51,463 nt of DNA from positions 1 to 51,463 of the forward strand of contig NZ_DAHUXJ010000047.1 in assembly GCF_027307225.1 (NCBI RefSeq), read 5' to 3'. Source of the DNA: Bradyrhizobium sp. (lineage in GTDB: Bacteria > Pseudomonadota > Alphaproteobacteria > Rhizobiales > Xanthobacteraceae). The notes under the pieces were generated by a model. That model was not told the DNA's origin. It was given only the letters and a program-made list of their open reading frames with translations, and made no database searches. A program made the translations under genes and the position numbers. This document shows positions 27,095-36,803 of the stretch, one piece after another (within the stretch, counting starts at the first letter, position 1; each line of letters starts with the position of its first letter).

Positions 27095-28483
27095 ATGGCC
27101 GACAGCTCTGTGGGAAGTCGGAATGTTGTTTTCATCAGCAAAGCAACTCCCGGAGATGACGAGTTTGTCTTGTGGTTGGCTCCGCGCCTAGAGGCTGCGG
27201 GCTATGCCGTCTATGCCGACATTCTAAGGCTCGATCCAGGGATGCGCTGGCGCCAGGAACTGACCACGACCCTTCAATCCAAAGCAGTCAAGATGCTCTT
27301 GTGCTGTCAGGATTCCAGCCTCGCGCGTAACGGCGTTCAGGAGGAAATCGGCATCGCAGAAGATTTAGTGAAAGAGCTGAAAGACCCACAATTCATCATT
27401 CCTCTGCGAATCCAACCCTACAAGAAAGTATTCGGCATCGGCGAACTTCAATATGTCGACTTCTCTGCGAGCTGGGCAGACGGCTTGAACGATCTGCTCG
27501 ACGCGTTGCAAAAGCAAAATGTCCCGCACGATGCGTTACAGGTTCGCATCAGCCCCAATTGGGAGCAGTACCGGCAGCGTAACGCCATTCAGATCAAGAA
27601 CGAGCCCGAGGCCCTAACGTCGAATTGGTTACGCGTCGTCGAAATTCCAGACACTATTCGCTACTTCGCGCCGACCGGCTCCGTAGATCATTCCGCGTTG
27701 CAGAAAGCAGCGGGCGATTTCGAATATCACGCTCAGGCGCACGAGCGAGGCTTTTTCTCGTTTGCCTCTCTCGACGACGTCAACGCCAAGCTCCCCCATA
27801 TCGGCAAGTTCGAAGTTCTCCACGAGATCGACGCGCTATCTTTTGTCAAAGATGGATTTCCCGATCGTTTGATCAAAGGCCGTGACGCATCCAATTGGGT
27901 ACAATCGATCTTCCGGAAGGCTTGGGAGGCTTACGCCAGAAAACGCGGACTGCTTAGCTTCGCTTATTCGAGCGACATAGCGTTTCATGTAGCGCGCGAC
28001 CAGGCTCGGATTGGTCAGCGATTTGGCTGGGGAACACAGGGCGAGAAGCGCTCCTCGATGCTGCGCAACATCGCCAAGAAGCATGTGTGGTCGTTCGGCG
28101 TTACCGCTATTCCGTCATTCTGGCCCTACTATCACTTCAAGATGAAATCCCGCGTGTTGTTCTCGGAAGTCTCTGGCGACGAGGCTGGATCAGTGGTCGG
28201 CGATAAGGCAGCTCAGCACCGCCTGCGCCGCTCAGTTTGCAAGGGCTGGCGTAACCCGCAATGGCATGGACGGTTGCGGGCTTTCCTCGAAATGCTGGTA
28301 GGGGACGCCCCGTACATCGATCTCGCCGTAGGCTCAGCCGACCAAATTAAACTCGAAAGTGTGCCGATCTTTTTCACCTCACCCGTCACGACCGATTTGC
28401 CGGATCAAATCGACGATGCGGCCGAAGAAGTCGATGAAACGACAATTATTGGTCCGCCCGCCGACGAGGAGGACGATGAATGA
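27095..28483 (+). CDS. TIR-APAZ effector subunit of a SPARTA (short Argonaute) defence system
   Basis: The 462-residue protein has an N-terminal TIR domain (~10-150) and an APAZ domain (~180-435) that pairs with a short Argonaute. The TIR start [14 protein letters not shown] and the [10 protein letters not shown] segment match the SPARTA TIR pattern. Glu84 falls where the catalytic glutamate (E77 in the Maribacter protein, from memory) sits. The family role: on guide-directed DNA recognition the complexes oligomerise and the TIR domains hydrolyse NAD(P)+, killing or arresting the infected cell. The C-terminus is acidic (ADEEDDE), as in relatives. It overlaps the Argonaute gene by four bases. 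No obvious ribosome-binding site precedes the ATG. Confidence 0.93.
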   Translation: MADSSVGSRNVVFISKATPGDDEFVLWLAPRLEAAGYAVYADILRLDPGMRWRQELTTTLQSKAVKMLLCCQDSSLARNGVQEEIGIAEDLVKELKDPQFIIPLRIQPYKKVFGIGELQYVDFSASWADGLNDLLDALQKQNVPHDALQVRISPNWEQYRQRNAIQIKNEPEALTSNWLRVVEIPDTIRYFAPTGSVDHSALQKAAGDFEYHAQAHERGFFSFASLDDVNAKLPHIGKFEVLHEIDALSFVKDGFPDRLIKGRDASNWVQSIFRKAWEAYARKRGLLSFAYSSDIAFHVARDQARIGQRFGWGTQGEKRSSMLRNIAKKHVWSFGVTAIPSFWPYYHFKMKSRVLFSEVSGDEAGSVVGDKAAQHRLRRSVCKGWRNPQWHGRLRAFLEMLVGDAPYIDLAVGSADQIKLESVPIFFTSPVTTDLPDQIDDAAEEVDETTIIGPPADEEDDE

Positions 28484-30033
28484 AGCTCACTGAAACATCG
28501 CTTCCCGTTCTCCATATACCCGAACCGCCGCTGGAATTTTCGTACGGGCAGCAGAGCCCTTATCCGAAAGACGGCCTATTTCTTTACGGGCCGCATCTCA
28601 AACCTCAGAAGACTCCGCAGCTTTCGATCGGTGTGATCGGCAGCGCACAAGGTGTCGCTCATTTTAAAGATTGGGCCAAAAAGCTTAAGGGCCGCATCGA
28701 CGTTCCTCCGCCAAAGCGGGGCGAAAAGAAGAACCGCCTTCACCTTACTAATTTTCCCGGTATCGAAGAGGCGTTTGGTCTCTCTTTCGATCCCGACAAG
28801 ATCGTTTCTTATGCGATTGATCCCAAGGAACTTGATGAAGCCACGCGCACCATCAATTTACACGAAGCCGTCCGAAAAGCGGTTGAAGTCTACGTCACAA
28901 AAGTCAAGCAGCACGACAAAAACGAAGAACACAAAATAGACGTTTGGTTTCTAATCCTGCCCGAACTCGTCTTTGAGCGCTGCAAGCCGAAGGCAAAACG
29001 GACGGGCCTATCGCTCGTCAAGGGCGATTTCGGAAAGAAACAGAAGGAGCGCACCGATTTGCCGCTCCTGGGACCTGTTATTGACCAAACATCGGAAGAG
29101 ATCTTCGACGATATTCCAGATTTTCACAGACAGGCCAAGACTGCCTTTCTGAAACTTAATTACACATCTCAGCTGGTCCGCGAGACCACGCTTGCGCCCG
29201 ACGCTTTCCTGAACAAAGCGGGATATCCGACCCGGCGCCTGCAAGACGCGGCAACGGTAGGATGGAATCTCGCGACGGGACTTTATTACAAGACACAAGC
29301 TGAGCCTCCTTGGAAGCTGGCATCTGCGCGACCCGGTGTCGCCTACATAGGTTTCGTCTACAAACTCTTGCCAAACGATCCGAATGAATTCGTGTGCTGT
29401 GCGGCGCAGATGTTTCTCGCTGAAGGCGATGGCGTCGTTTTTCGTGGCGCAAATGGGCCATGGAAGACGGGAAAAAACGAATTTCATTTGAAACCGACCG
29501 CGGCCAAGCAGCTTATTGGGCAGGTGCTCGAAACGTATCTGGCCAAACATGGCGGCCCCCCAAAGGAACTTTTCATTCACGGTCGGACGACCTTCAATGA
29601 CGAAGAGTGGGACGCGTTTAAGAGCGCCGTTCCAAAGGAAACGACCCTTGTTGGTGTTCGGATCAAATCGACCTATGGCGAGACAAAGCTCTTTCGCAAT
29701 GGCGACTATCCGGTGCTACGCGGCACCGCTATCATTCTCGATAGCCAGAATGCTTATTTTTGGACAACCGGCTATTTGCCCCAGCTCGACACCTATATCG
29801 GACCGGAGACACCCAACCCGCTTTTCATATCCGTGCTTCGCACCAGCAACGAGATGCCACCGCTTGAAAACGTCCTTACCGACATCATGGGACTGACTAA
29901 AATCAACTACAACGCCTGCAACTTTAACGACGGTCTACCGGTTACGGTGCGCTTCGCCGATAAGGTCGGCGATGTGCTTTCCATGGGAAGCGCGAAGGGC
30001 TCAGCGAAGCAGCCCTTTAAGTTCTATGTCTGA
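28480..30033 (+). CDS. Short prokaryotic Argonaute (MID-PIWI) of a SPARTA system
   Basis: The 517-residue protein lacks N and PAZ domains. Recognisable short-Argonaute segments in order are an FPGIEEAFG motif (~97), VWFLILPE, a MID-like stretch around [53 protein letters not shown] and TKINYNAC near the end. The strand where active PIWI domains start with a catalytic Asp reads YIGF, so the slicer tetrad appears absent. The protein is then a guide and target sensor rather than a nuclease. It should form a heterodimer with the preceding TIR-APAZ protein. Its stop overlaps the next gene's start by eight bases. Confidence 0.93.
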   Translation: MKLTETSLPVLHIPEPPLEFSYGQQSPYPKDGLFLYGPHLKPQKTPQLSIGVIGSAQGVAHFKDWAKKLKGRIDVPPPKRGEKKNRLHLTNFPGIEEAFGLSFDPDKIVSYAIDPKELDEATRTINLHEAVRKAVEVYVTKVKQHDKNEEHKIDVWFLILPELVFERCKPKAKRTGLSLVKGDFGKKQKERTDLPLLGPVIDQTSEEIFDDIPDFHRQAKTAFLKLNYTSQLVRETTLAPDAFLNKAGYPTRRLQDAATVGWNLATGLYYKTQAEPPWKLASARPGVAYIGFVYKLLPNDPNEFVCCAAQMFLAEGDGVVFRGANGPWKTGKNEFHLKPTAAKQLIGQVLETYLAKHGGPPKELFIHGRTTFNDEEWDAFKSAVPKETTLVGVRIKSTYGETKLFRNGDYPVLRGTAIILDSQNAYFWTTGYLPQLDTYIGPETPNPLFISVLRTSNEMPPLENVLTDIMGLTKINYNACNFNDGLPVTVRFADKVGDVLSMGSAKGSAKQPFKFYV

Positions 30034-31408
30034 GCAGGGCATTGACCCTCCATCAGGAATTCAGGCGCTTTCTAAGCGTCTATTTGAAGCACTTGCCGGA
30101 TACGCTCGCGATCCAAAAATCGTTCTCATCATTGAAGAGCTCGAATGGTATGCCACGACCGACGAACGGGTCATCGGCATACTGACCTTCGACAAATTCG
30201 ATCATGATTTTGGTTGGGTCATACTCGGCAAAGACGACCGGCATCGCTTCCGTTCGATCAACGTCAACGTCTCCTTTCCGACGCCGGATGCTTCGCGAAG
30301 CGGGCTTTTTTCGGCAATGACAACACATCAGGCCCAGCCAGACGAAAGCTTCTATCAGGCCGACGACCCTAAGCCGCCGACCGATTTCTTTACGCCTGTG
30401 GTCGATGATGCCCGTCTAAATCCCACCTTCAAAAGGCTTGTCGAAGGCATCAAATATTCCTCAGCGCGCGACATCATCAAGCCGATGATGCGATTTTACG
30501 ATGACACAGATGGCAATTTCGTCGAGCAGTTTCAGACTACGGCTTTCGACGCGCGACTTTGGGAACTGTATCTGTTCGCGACCTTCACCGAACTCGGATA
30601 TGCGCGGGCGCCAGGCACGGCCGTGCCCGATTTCATTTTTACCAGCCCGTTCGGTTCGCTCGGCATCGAAGCCACAACCATAAACCCACCGAACAACCGA
30701 GAGTCCCAATTGCCCAATACTCCGGATGAGATGAAAACGTATCTAGAGAACTTTATCCCGATCAAGCTTGGCCGCGCGCTTCGGCGGAAGCTCGAAAGGA
30801 AGTCGCCCTATTGGACAATTCCGGAAATGGACGGCTTGCCGTTCTGCCTTGCCATCCAGGATTTTCATCACACCGGAACGATGCGGGCCATAACGCAGGC
30901 TGCCACGGATTATGTCTTCGGGGTGCGTAACAACATCGAAGATGGAAAGATGAAGATCGAGCGCATCGAACACCACGTATGGGGCAAGTCAAAAGAGGCA
31001 TCCGGGTTCTTTTCCCATCCGGGTTCCGAGAATGTCAGCGCCGTGATCGTCAACCCTCAGGGTACACTTAGCAAGTTCACGAGAATGGGTTACATCGCCG
31101 GCTTCGGCGACCGCCGCGTGAAAATCATACGGCGCGGTCTGGTGCGCGGTGAACACAACAAAGACGATCCTCGGCCGCGCTACTTCGTTCACGATGTCTC
31201 AAAGCCGGACTATTCGGAGTCGTGGGTCGAAGGAATGGTCGTCTTACACAACCCCAACGCTCGCATACCGTTGCTACCCCCTTTCATCGACGGTGCAAGC
31301 CACGAGTTCTTGCAGGAGGACGGACGCCTGATGTCTCTCTTCCCCGAATTTCATCCCTACTTCTCGGAGACAATTATTTTGGCACCCGACGATACGAGTA
31401 AAGTTTGA
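30026..31408 (+). CDS. Third SPARTA-operon protein with PD-(D/E)XK-like motif, unknown function
   Basis: The 460-residue protein starts at an ATG inside the last codons of the Argonaute gene (8-bp overlap), so translation is coupled. I recognise no named family. Residues ~30-110 form a beta-rich N-terminal region. Residues ~175-220 read [13 protein letters not shown], then [10 protein letters not shown] and GIEATT. The E180 / P201-D202 / E215 spacing resembles a PD-(D/E)XK nuclease core, but Thr217 sits where Lys is expected. A C-terminal region (~320-440) follows. A nuclease or DNA-binding accessory to the Argonaute is the leading guess. An upstream in-frame start at 29972 lies inside the Argonaute gene and is rejected. 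Confidence 0.8.
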   Translation: MSEQGIDPPSGIQALSKRLFEALAGYARDPKIVLIIEELEWYATTDERVIGILTFDKFDHDFGWVILGKDDRHRFRSINVNVSFPTPDASRSGLFSAMTTHQAQPDESFYQADDPKPPTDFFTPVVDDARLNPTFKRLVEGIKYSSARDIIKPMMRFYDDTDGNFVEQFQTTAFDARLWELYLFATFTELGYARAPGTAVPDFIFTSPFGSLGIEATTINPPNNRESQLPNTPDEMKTYLENFIPIKLGRALRRKLERKSPYWTIPEMDGLPFCLAIQDFHHTGTMRAITQAATDYVFGVRNNIEDGKMKIERIEHHVWGKSKEASGFFSHPGSENVSAVIVNPQGTLSKFTRMGYIAGFGDRRVKIIRRGLVRGEHNKDDPRPRYFVHDVSKPDYSESWVEGMVVLHNPNARIPLLPPFIDGASHEFLQEDGRLMSLFPEFHPYFSETIILAPDDTSKV

Positions 31409-31488
31409 TCGCGCGTCCGCGCGCACCACCATGCCGCAGAAGTCAGTGCCTATTCTAGCCAGCCGTACAATGTCCTATCCATCCCATT

Positions 31489-32166
31489 TTATGTGAGTGC
31501 TTCAATCACCGACCCGCTGTCGCTGACCCAGCCGAAGATGCCGCCCTGCGCCTTGATCATCTTCAGCCCGATGTCATGGAATTCCGGAAAATAGGACGCG
31601 CAGCCGTCGGCCAGCACGACGCAGCGATAGCCGCGGTCGTTGCCCTCGCGCACCGTGGTGTGAACGCACACCTCAGTCGTGACGCCGCACACCACGAGGT
31701 TCTCGATGCCGTGACGGTTCAGCACCGCGCCAAGTTCGGTGGCATAGAAGGCGCCCTTGCCCGGCTTGTCGATGACGATCTCGCCCTCGCGCGGAGCGAG
31801 TTCGGGGATAATGTCATGCCCGGCTTCACCGCGAATGAGAATGCGTCCCATCGGGCCGGGATCGCCGATGCGTAAAGAAGGCGCGCCGCGTTCGACCTTG
31901 GCGATTGGTGCATCCGACAAATCGGGCAAGTGACCCTCGCGGGTATGGATGACCAACATGCCGGCCTCGCGTGCGGCGGCAAGCACCGCGGCCACCGGCT
32001 TTACGGCGCGAGACAACTGCGACACATCGTTGCCGAGCGTTTCGCCAAAACCGCCCGGCTCGAGAAAATCGCGCTGCATGTCGATGATGACCAGCGCCGT
32101 CTTCGCGAAATCCAGTTCGACCGGCGCGGGCTCCGCCTTGAGAACGCCTTTCCCGGGTTTGCTCAC
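31489..32166 (-). CDS. Isochorismatase-family cysteine hydrolase
   Basis: The 225-residue enzyme has the family triad: Asp29 in VIIDMQRDF, a Lys in DKPGKGAF (134-137) and nucleophile Cys167 in [11 protein letters not shown]. Such enzymes hydrolyse small amides or ureides (ureidoacrylate, biuret, nicotinamide, isochorismate), and the glutamate-rich active-site flank cannot decide among these. GTG at 32166 is chosen because AAAGG lies upstream. The frame continues to 32247, but those residues come from the adjoining palindromic repeat. It may share an operon with the ABC binding protein upstream, although the repeat pair separates them. Confidence 0.85.
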   Translation of the reverse strand: MSKPGKGVLKAEPAPVELDFAKTALVIIDMQRDFLEPGGFGETLGNDVSQLSRAVKPVAAVLAAAREAGMLVIHTREGHLPDLSDAPIAKVERGAPSLRIGDPGPMGRILIRGEAGHDIIPELAPREGEIVIDKPGKGAFYATELGAVLNRHGIENLVVCGVTTEVCVHTTVREGNDRGYRCVVLADGCASYFPEFHDIGLKMIKAQGGIFGWVSDSGSVIEALT

Positions 32167-32203
32167 GAGGTCTTGCCTTTCAGTCTTCAGCCGCAAGTTC
32201 GCT

Positions 32204-32372
32204 CTAGTGCCCACTTTCCGAAGTTCGTGTTGCATTTCAGCACGCACCTTTCACGAACTTCGGAAAGCTATGGGCACTAGCAAATCTATGATTCTAGTGC
32301 CGCTTTTCTATTTGAAGTTCCTGGATCGAATTCGCCGCTTGCGGTGCAGGAACTTCAAATAGGCGGCACTAG
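32204..32372. repeat. Pair of CTAG-bounded palindromic elements
   Basis: Elements 32204-32280 (arm core TTTCCGAAGTTCGT) and 32294-32372 (arm core TATTTGAAGTTCCT) are separated by a 13-bp linker ending GATT. Both elements match the pair at 41523-41691 in sequence and order. They lie between an ABC binding-protein gene and the hydrolase gene, 37 bp upstream of the latter's start. Confidence 0.9.
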
Positions 32373-32423
32373 GACGGTTTCAGACCGAAGCGGACGTTGG
32401 GCCGGATTTTATGAGCGCGCGGC

Positions 32424-33632
32424 CTAACGCTTCACCAACGGACAGCCGCCGTCCGCAAGCGAGCGGAACGCCTGATCGCCGGGGATGGTGGAAAGAATCT
32501 TGTAGTAATCCCACGGCCCCTTGGATTCGGCCGGCGACTTCACCTGCGCCAGGTACATGTCGTGCACCAGGCGGCCGTCGGCGCGCACGTGTCCGCCTCT
32601 GACGTAGAAGTCGTTGACCGGGAGTTCGCGCATCTTCGCCATCACGGCCTTGGCCTCATCGGTGCCGGCCGCCTTGATCGATTCGAGATAGTGGTTGATC
32701 GCCGAATAAACCGCCGCCTGCGGCATCGTCGGCATCCGGCCGAATTTCTCGAAGAACCGCTTCGACCACGCGCGGGTCTCCTCGTTGCGGTCCCAGTAGA
32801 ACGCCGTCACCAGTTTCAATCCTTGGGCGGCCTGAAGCTGCATGCTGTGCACGTCGGAGATGAACACCAGCAGCGAAACGATGGATTGATTCTTGGTCAG
32901 GCCAAACTCGTTCGCCTGCTTGGTGGCGTTCACCATGTCGCCGCCGCCATTGGCGAACGCGACGACCTTCGCGCCGGAGGCTTGCGCCTGCAACAAATAC
33001 GAACTGAAATCCGCGGTGTTGAGCGGGTGACGCACGCTGCCGAGCACCTTGCCGCCGGCGGCTTTCACCGCCGCGCTCGCATCCGCCTCCAGCGAATGCC
33101 CGAACGCATAGTCGACCGTGAGGAAGAACCAGGTGTCGCGCCCTTCCGCGACCACCGCCTTCGCGAGACTCGTGGTCAGCGCGTAGCTGTCGTAGACCCA
33201 TGAGGCCTCGTTCGGCGTGCAGGACTTGCCGGTAAAGGCGGTGCTGCCGACCGCGCCTGCGATCGCGATGCGGTTCTTCTCAGCGGCGAGTTGCTCGACC
33301 GCGAGCGCGACGGAGGAGTTGTCGAAGCCAATCGCCATGTCGACCTTGCCGACATCGAACCACTCGCGCGCAATCCCGGCACCGACATCGGATTTGTTCT
33401 GATGATCGCCGGATACGATCTCGATCGGCTTGCCGAGCACCTTGCCGCCGAAATCTTCCACCGCCATTTTTGCGGCCACCACCGAGCCCGGACCGCCGAG
33501 ATCGGCATAGAGGCCGGTCTGATCGTTGAGGACGCCGATCTTGACGACGTCGCCGGATATTTGCGCACGCGCCCCGTGCGCCGCCAATCCCGTGACCAAC
33601 AGCGCCGAAACCAGCGCAAGCCGTAGCCGCAT
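32424..33632 (-). CDS. Branched-chain-amino-acid-type ABC transporter substrate-binding protein
   Basis: The 402-residue protein has a clear signal peptide (MRLRLALVSALLVTGLAAHGARA). A type-1 periplasmic binding fold follows, with the usual KIGVLNDQTGLYADLGGPGS beginning. GGGGAGA precedes ATG 33632; the frame open to 33794 has no leader-like sequence. These proteins bind branched-chain amino acids, amides, urea or aromatic acids. No LivH/M/G/F-type permease or ATPase gene is adjacent, so it is an orphan binding protein. The nearby amidase-like hydrolase hints at a nitrogenous ligand, which is weak inference. Confidence 0.88.
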   Translation of the reverse strand: MRLRLALVSALLVTGLAAHGARAQISGDVVKIGVLNDQTGLYADLGGPGSVVAAKMAVEDFGGKVLGKPIEIVSGDHQNKSDVGAGIAREWFDVGKVDMAIGFDNSSVALAVEQLAAEKNRIAIAGAVGSTAFTGKSCTPNEASWVYDSYALTTSLAKAVVAEGRDTWFFLTVDYAFGHSLEADASAAVKAAGGKVLGSVRHPLNTADFSSYLLQAQASGAKVVAFANGGGDMVNATKQANEFGLTKNQSIVSLLVFISDVHSMQLQAAQGLKLVTAFYWDRNEETRAWSKRFFEKFGRMPTMPQAAVYSAINHYLESIKAAGTDEAKAVMAKMRELPVNDFYVRGGHVRADGRLVHDMYLAQVKSPAESKGPWDYYKILSTIPGDQAFRSLADGGCPLVKR

Positions 33633-33759
33633 GCCGTCTCTCCCCTTGCCGCGCGTGCCTTGTTTTGGGCTTTGGCGCCTTTGGAGCGAGCCTAGGCTGG
33701 GCGGCTCTCCGGGACAAGGTCCCAGTCGTCGCGACGGCGCGGCCGAGGCGTCGCGAGCG

Positions 33760-34539
33760 CTAGATCGTCTTTTCCGGCCAGCGGCAGAGATCATTGATCA
33801 GGCAGACCGCGCAGCGCGGCTGGCGTGCGAGGCAAGTATAGCGCCCGTGCAGGATCAGCCAGTGATGCGCATGCAGCATGAATTCGGAAGGAATGACCCG
33901 CTCGAGCCCGAGCTCGACTTCCAGCGGCGTCTTGCCTGGCGCCAGCCCCGTGCGGTTGCCGACGCGAAACACATGCGTATCCACCGCCATGGTGCGTTCG
34001 CCGAACGCCATGTTGAGCACGACATTGGCGGTCTTGCGGCCGGCGCCCGGCAACGACTCGATCTCAGGCCGCGTGCGCGGCACTTCGCCACCGAATTCCC
34101 GGATCAATTTCTCCGACAGCGCGATGACGTTTCTGGCCTTGGTGCGGTAGAGACCGACGGTCTTGATGTAATCGCGCAATTTCTCCTCGCCGAGCGCGAG
34201 CATCTTCTGCGGCGTGTCGGCAACCAGGAACAGGGAACGTGTTGCGCGGTTGACCCCCGCGTCCGTTGCCTGCGCCGACAGCACGACAGCGACCAGAAGC
34301 GTGAAGGGGTTGAGATGTTCGAGTTCGCCCTTGGGCTCTGGATTCGCTTTACGAAAGCGCTCGAACGCCTCGCGCACTTCGGCATCGGTCCAGGGTTTTG
34401 GCTTTTTCGCGGCGGGCGCACTGGCCTTCTTCCGCGCACCGGATTTGGCCGCGCGCGACAACGCTGCCGTCCTCCATTTGGACTTGGTCGCGGATTTGGG
34501 CCTGGATTTGACGACGGCGCGGCGAGTGATTTTCGACAT
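33760..34539 (-). CDS. nth: Endonuclease III
   Basis: A DNA glycosylase / AP lyase for oxidised pyrimidines in base excision repair. The 259-residue protein has the helix-hairpin-helix LPGAGRKTA with catalytic Lys169, catalytic Asp187 in VDTHVFRV, and the four-cysteine iron-sulfur motif (C-x6-C-x2-C-x5-C) near the C-terminus. A 48-residue Lys/Ala-rich extension precedes the core, as in other Bradyrhizobium-type Nth proteins. It diverges from the DUF2244 gene, with 27 bp between starts. Confidence 0.95.
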   Translation of the reverse strand: MSKITRRAVVKSRPKSATKSKWRTAALSRAAKSGARKKASAPAAKKPKPWTDAEVREAFERFRKANPEPKGELEHLNPFTLLVAVVLSAQATDAGVNRATRSLFLVADTPQKMLALGEEKLRDYIKTVGLYRTKARNVIALSEKLIREFGGEVPRTRPEIESLPGAGRKTANVVLNMAFGERTMAVDTHVFRVGNRTGLAPGKTPLEVELGLERVIPSEFMLHAHHWLILHGRYTCLARQPRCAVCLINDLCRWPEKTI

Positions 34540-34566
34540 CTTCCGGGTAGGATATACTGACCCGTC

Positions 34567-35082
34567 ATGACCCCAGGCAATGGTTTTAATCCCAACGAGG
34601 CGGAGCTATTTTCGGCACGGCTGATGCCGCACCGTTCGCTCGGCCGCACCGGCTTTCTGGTGCTGATGGCCTTTGTCAGCGTCGTGAGCTTTGCCGCCGG
34701 CATCGCCTTCCTCTGGATGGGCGCCTGGCCCGTGTTCGGCTTCTTCGGCCTCGACGCGCTCGCGATCTATTGGGCGTTCCGCATCTATTTCCGCCGTGCC
34801 AAAGCGTGCGAGGAAATTCGCGTCACGCCGTCAGAGCTTTACGTGCGGCGGATCAGTCACCGCGGCCACATCGTGGAGTTCACCTTCAATCCGCTGTGGG
34901 TGCGGCTCGACCGCGAGACGCACGCCGAATTTGGCATCGAGCGGCTCTATCTGGTCTCGAAGGGCCGGCGGATTTCCATCGGCGGCTTCTTGGGGGCCGA
35001 GGAAAAGGAAAGCTTTTCCAATGCCTTGATGGCAGCGCTGCAGGCCGCCCGGCGCGGGCCGACCTATAATCCCATCCCCTAG
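34567..35082 (+). CDS. DUF2244 integral membrane protein
   Basis: The 171-residue protein has two adjacent membrane helices (~28-70, GFLVLMAFVSVVSFAAG and WPVFGFFGLDALAIYWAF). A cytoplasmic basic/beta domain follows (ACEEIRVTPSELYVRR, WVRLDRETHAEFG, GRRISIGGFLG). This matches the DUF2244 family, often found beside nth or cytochrome oxidase genes in alphaproteobacteria. Function unknown. It is divergent from nth across a very short shared promoter region. Confidence 0.85.
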   Translation: MTPGNGFNPNEAELFSARLMPHRSLGRTGFLVLMAFVSVVSFAAGIAFLWMGAWPVFGFFGLDALAIYWAFRIYFRRAKACEEIRVTPSELYVRRISHRGHIVEFTFNPLWVRLDRETHAEFGIERLYLVSKGRRISIGGFLGAEEKESFSNALMAALQAARRGPTYNPIP

Positions 35083-35162
35083 ATCTCGTCGGGAATCGGG
35101 TGGTTCGCGCGAGCCCCCAAGCCTACATCCGTGGCATGATCAATCGTGCCAAGAATGACGCC

Positions 35163-36059
35163 ATGATATCAGCCATGAACGACCTTCGCCTGGCCAAGCC
35201 GGGCACCCAGAACGCCGCGCTGCGCGACTACGACTCGGTGCGCCGCGCCATTGCCTTCATCTCCGAACGCTGGCGGACGCAACCGACCATCGAAGCGATG
35301 GCGGAGGCGGCAAGCCTCACCCCGGATGAGTTGCACCATTTATTCCGCCGCTGGGCGGGGCTGACGCCGAAAGGTTTTATGCAGGCGCTCACGCTCGACC
35401 ACGCCAAGGGCCTGTTGCGCGATTCAGCGAGTGTGCTCGACGCCGCGCTCGATTCCGGTCTGTCCGGTCCCGGCCGGCTGCACGACTTGTTCGTGACCCA
35501 TGAGGCGATGTCGCCGGGCGAATGGAAAGCGGGCGGCGCCGGCATGACACTGCGTTACGGTTTCCATCCCTCGCCCTTTGGCACCGCGCTTGTGATGGCA
35601 AGCGACCGCGGCCTCGCCGGTCTCGCCTTTGCCGATGCGGGAGGGGAGAAAGCGGCGCTGACCGACATGACGAGACGCTGGCCGCACGCGATCTACATCG
35701 AGGATTATCTCGCCACCGCTCCGCTGGCCCAACGCATCTTCGACAAGAAGCTGTGGCGGGCGGATCAGCCGCTGCGTGTCACCCTGATCGGCACCGACTT
35801 CGAGGTCCGGGTCTGGGAGACGCTGCTGAAAATCCCGATGGGCCACGCGGTCTGCTATTCGGACATCGCCAGGAAGATCGAAAGCCCGAAAGCCTCGCGC
35901 GCGGTGGGCGCGGCGGTTGGCAAGAACCCGATCTCGTTTGTGGTGCCCTGCCATCGCGCGCTCGGCAAGAGCGGCGCGCTGACCGGCTATCACTGGGGCA
36001 TCACCCGCAAGCAGGCGATGATCGGCTGGGAAGCCGGGCAGGTGGCGAGCGCCGCTTAG
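35163..36059 (+). CDS. Ada-like fusion: AraC-type DNA-binding domain and methylated-DNA-cysteine methyltransferase
   Basis: The protein has an AraC-type helix-turn-helix region (~30-110, TIEAMAEAASLTPDELHHLFRRW). An O6-alkylguanine-DNA alkyltransferase domain follows, with acceptor Cys in VVPCHRAL and the RAVGAAVGKNP segment. It repairs O6-methylguanine by self-alkylation and may regulate transcription. The N-terminal zinc/phosphotriester domain of classical Ada is missing, so methylphosphotriester sensing is not expected. Start is uncertain: GTG 35100, ATG 35136, 35163 or 35175 are all in frame and none has a strong ribosome-binding site. Confidence 0.88.
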   Translation: MISAMNDLRLAKPGTQNAALRDYDSVRRAIAFISERWRTQPTIEAMAEAASLTPDELHHLFRRWAGLTPKGFMQALTLDHAKGLLRDSASVLDAALDSGLSGPGRLHDLFVTHEAMSPGEWKAGGAGMTLRYGFHPSPFGTALVMASDRGLAGLAFADAGGEKAALTDMTRRWPHAIYIEDYLATAPLAQRIFDKKLWRADQPLRVTLIGTDFEVRVWETLLKIPMGHAVCYSDIARKIESPKASRAVGAAVGKNPISFVVPCHRALGKSGALTGYHWGITRKQAMIGWEAGQVASAA

Positions 36060-36085
36060 CGTTTTCCCTTAATCGTCTTGAAACC

Positions 36086-36104
36086 TCCCCTCGAAAAGAG
36101 GGGA
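36086..36104 (+). terminator. Stem-loop after the Ada-like gene
   Basis: TCCCCTC and GAGGGGA form a 7-bp stem around GAAAA, 27 bases after the stop codon. The following bases are only modestly T-rich. Confidence 0.4.
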
Positions 36105-36281
36105 TCGCTTTGCTCCGAAGGAAGCCAAGCGGGAGGAAATCTCGGCGTGTCCCCCAGGGGAGGAGCGCCGGGCGAAATCGGCTATTGCAAGCCGCGTCAT
36201 GGATTGCAAAATCGATCCGAGTGGTCCAATCCATTACTTTTGGCGCTCGCGTTAGCACATCGGCGCCGCGAGCAGTGAACG

Positions 36282-36803
36282 ATGGCCCGACAAACTGACT
36301 GTTCGAAACCACGACTATCATTCGAGCAGGCCAATGCGATCTGTCGCAATTGGGTAGCTCTAGGAGATCGGGCGGATAGCTTTCTCGAAACGATGCTGGA
36401 TTTGGGTTTCGAGGCCTTTCTGCCGCGCAAGGCGTATGTGGAAGCGTTCGCTGCAAACGCGAGTGAGCTCGCGACGCATCGACACTGTGTCACGGAGGCG
36501 ATGAAAGAGCAGCTCGGTCGACCCAGGCAATTTCCAATAACCGACGATGAGCTGAAGGAGGTGTACCGTTCATCTTTTCTGCAATCGTTGAGACGGCAGC
36601 GCGACCAGGAAAATGGGTGCACGGAGAGAGAAATAAGCTCGCGGTTCGAACCAGGAGAAGCACACTGGCGTCGCGAGATCGACCCGTGCCAAAGGAACCT
36701 CGCCAAAGACAGGGTCGCGCGCAGGGCAGCGCATGAGTCTCGGTTTGAGACAGTCGCCGAGTCCGGAAGGCAGCTCGCGGCCGAAGAAGCTCATGTCACG
36801 TGA
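36282..36803 (+). CDS. Hypothetical protein, first of an overlapping orphan pair
   Basis: The 173-residue charged, helical protein is not recognised. Its first ~110 residues (FEQANAICRNWVALGDRADSFLETMLDLGFEAFLP onward) look like genuine coding sequence. The tail (~115-173) is Arg/Glu-rich and less convincing. The G+C content and codon use are less biased than in neighbouring housekeeping genes, suggesting acquisition. The competing antisense frame (36197-36706) is Ser/Arg/Cys-rich and looks like a shadow. Its stop lies inside the start of the next gene. Confidence 0.55.
   Translation: MARQTDCSKPRLSFEQANAICRNWVALGDRADSFLETMLDLGFEAFLPRKAYVEAFAANASELATHRHCVTEAMKEQLGRPRQFPITDDELKEVYRSSFLQSLRRQRDQENGCTEREISSRFEPGEAHWRREIDPCQRNLAKDRVARRAAHESRFETVAESGRQLAAEEAHVT

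Noticed and set aside
32166..32247. N-terminal extension of the cysteine hydrolase
   Set aside because: The extra residues are encoded partly by the palindrome (32204-32280), and the GTG at 32166 has a better ribosome-binding site.
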